This document shows, in pieces, positions 36,108-37,251 of a stretch of DNA of 37,251 bases. This DNA is from Actinidia chinensis (Eukaryota > Streptophyta > Magnoliopsida > Ericales > Actinidiaceae): NCBI GenBank assembly GCA_009663005.1, contig CM018890.1:11171501-11208751 (forward strand), in the 5' to 3' direction. Position 1 is the stretch's first letter. Each line of letters begins with the position of its first letter. The notes under the pieces are model-generated. The model ran no database searches, was not told the DNA's origin, and saw only the letters and a list, made by a program, of their open reading frames with translations. The translations under genes were made by a program, and so were the position numbers.

Positions 36108-36400
36108 CTGCGAATGACTATCCACTTAGTCACCTACAATTAACTTTGAGTTTTCACCTTGAATGCAGGAAACCCAATTTCTTATGACAAGAATTGAGAG
36201 GTTTTGCTTAGCAATTTCAGAAGCTACTTATACAACCTGCAAAGTCACTTCCGTAATGAGTCCAATAAAAGTAATGCGCAAGTAAAACATCTTAAAAACA
36301 ACTACGATTAGAAGGATGTTTCTGCAAATAGGTTTTTTAGGAGTCGAGATCTCCATGACAAAACCAATTTATTGACAACCCCAATTTAATCTACGCTTAC
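36108..36400 (-). other. Intron-like stretch, no clear coding
   Basis: Separates the candidate first exon from the better-supported one. A minus-strand frame is open from about 36251 to 36148 (containing VASEIAKQN), but I cannot relate it to a family, and it may be chance. Confidence 0.35.
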
Positions 36401-36501
36401 CTCACCATTGCTTTCAAGAGTGTTCCCACTTTGCGATGCATCAAAATTTTTGGCACAAGCTTCTTAAGATCCTTGCACAAACATTCATCATGGAAAATTT
36501 T
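36401..36501 (-). other. Candidate upstream exon of the pseudogene (101 bp)
   Basis: A good acceptor (TTTGTGCAG) precedes 36501 and a strong GAG/GTAAGC donor follows 36401 on the minus strand. One frame is fully open (starts KIFHDECLCKDLKKL) but is not recognised. A second frame has three stops yet ends in SGNTLESNGE, which loosely fits the segment before the AIMP1-like exon. Whether it belongs to the same gene is uncertain. Confidence 0.35.
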
Positions 36502-36577
36502 CTGCACAAACCAATTTTAGAACAACAAACTGTACCATGTATTCAAAAAAAATATGAATAAAATGGCTCGTAGCTTG

Positions 36578-37220
36578 CCAAAATTCCAGAAATCCTCACC
36601 AATATAGCAACAATCATTCAAACATTCTCCCTTAGGAGATCCAAAATATGAAATCTATTAAACTTTGCCATTCAAATATTGGAGCTCAATTTTTAGTGAA
36701 ATCTTCCAATTATGCCCAACCACTCTTCAAACTGCCTCACTTTGTTGCATTGTCCATAACAACATTCGATCAGTTCGTGAGCACCAAATATGAAATCTTC
36801 CACTTTCGCTCCTTCAAATCGAACTCAAAGTTCAGAAAATCTTCACAAATTCTACCCCACAATTTATTCCAAACATTCCTCACTTTGATTTCAATGTCAT
36901 AACAACATTCAGATAAGTTCGTGCGCACCCTTAACATATGAAATCTATCCAACTTTCCTCATTCAAATCGACTCAAAATTCAAGAAAATCTTCACATTAT
37001 GCCCAACAATTTATTCCAACTCCTCTCACCCCTTTCCACTGTGATTTCGCTAATCATCGCAACATTCAGAAAGTTCGTGAGCACCTAAATATGATTAACC
37101 AACTTTCCTTGTTCAATACGGCTGAATTCAGAAAATCTACAATTATTCCCAACAATTCATTCAAACATTCATACACTTTGATTTGTGAAATATACCCACT
37201 TTACTCGAATCAAAATGTGA
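36578..37220. repeat. Second, diverged tandem repeat (~140-157 bp period, about four copies)
   Basis: Landmarks recur in order. AACATTC is at 36621, 36761, 36904 and 37061. AGTTCGTG is at 36772, 36916 and 37072. An (A)AATATGAAATCT-like element is at 36644, 36786, ~36934 and 37087. An AATTCAGAAAATCTTCAC-like element is at 36578, ~36824, ~36972 and ~37120. Copies carry many substitutions and small indels. The unit is unrelated to the large array. It fades near the window end, where GTGAAATATACCCACTTT starts a possible fifth copy, so it may continue beyond 37251. Confidence 0.78.
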
Positions 37221-37251
37221 GCCGAAAAACCTGCATTCCTAGAACTGCAAT

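Noticed and set aside
35949..36143. 64-residue plus-strand open frame
   Set aside because: Overlaps the better-supported minus-strand exon-like segment and has no recognisable domain.
36648..36952. Open frames on both strands at 36648-36902 and 36770-36952
   Set aside because: Both lie in the ~145-bp tandem repeat and are not maintained in the neighbouring copies.

Overview
The window looks like nuclear DNA of a flowering plant. Over 37 kb there is no long open reading frame and no bacterial-style gene. About 93% of it is one AT-rich tandem-repeat array. The remaining 2.5 kb has a small inverted-repeat transposon, intron/exon-like pseudogene debris and a second short tandem repeat. The species cannot be named from this sequence.

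Positions 1-34651 are one array, cut by the window edge on the left and by a 100-N gap on the right (34652-34751). It has nested levels. The smallest is a degenerate ~30-40 base line with a core like TTTRGTCCCY. Groups of these lines form subunits of about 170-395 bp, each starting at a box like AAGATTTTCTTTCT. Subunits form higher-order repeats (HORs). Region A (1 to ~5280) has a ~535-bp HOR in about ten copies. Region B (~5281-34651) has a ~2.01-kb seven-subunit HOR in about fifteen copies. Private variants show a further level: a ~4.01-kb dimer near the right end of region B and a ~1.55-kb trimer in region A. Copies differ by whole-block gains and losses (238, 391, 172, 89, 58, 37 and ~34 bp), as unequal crossing-over predicts. 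Short open frames in the array repeat with the unit and many begin at TTG, so they are not genes.

Right of the gap, 34752-35077 shows nothing I can assign. A 204-bp MITE-like element with 12-bp terminal inverted repeats lies at 35078-35281. On the minus strand, 35553-36107 (possibly to 36501) carries exon-like segments that resemble, by eye, the GST-C-like N-terminal domain of plant AIMP1/Arc1p-type tRNA-binding cofactors. A frameshift and missing downstream domains make it look like a truncated pseudogene. From about 36578 to the window end there is a second, unrelated and diverged tandem repeat of ~140-157 bp.

No working gene pathway is encoded here. The interest lies in the array's organisation, its mosaic evolution and its flank.
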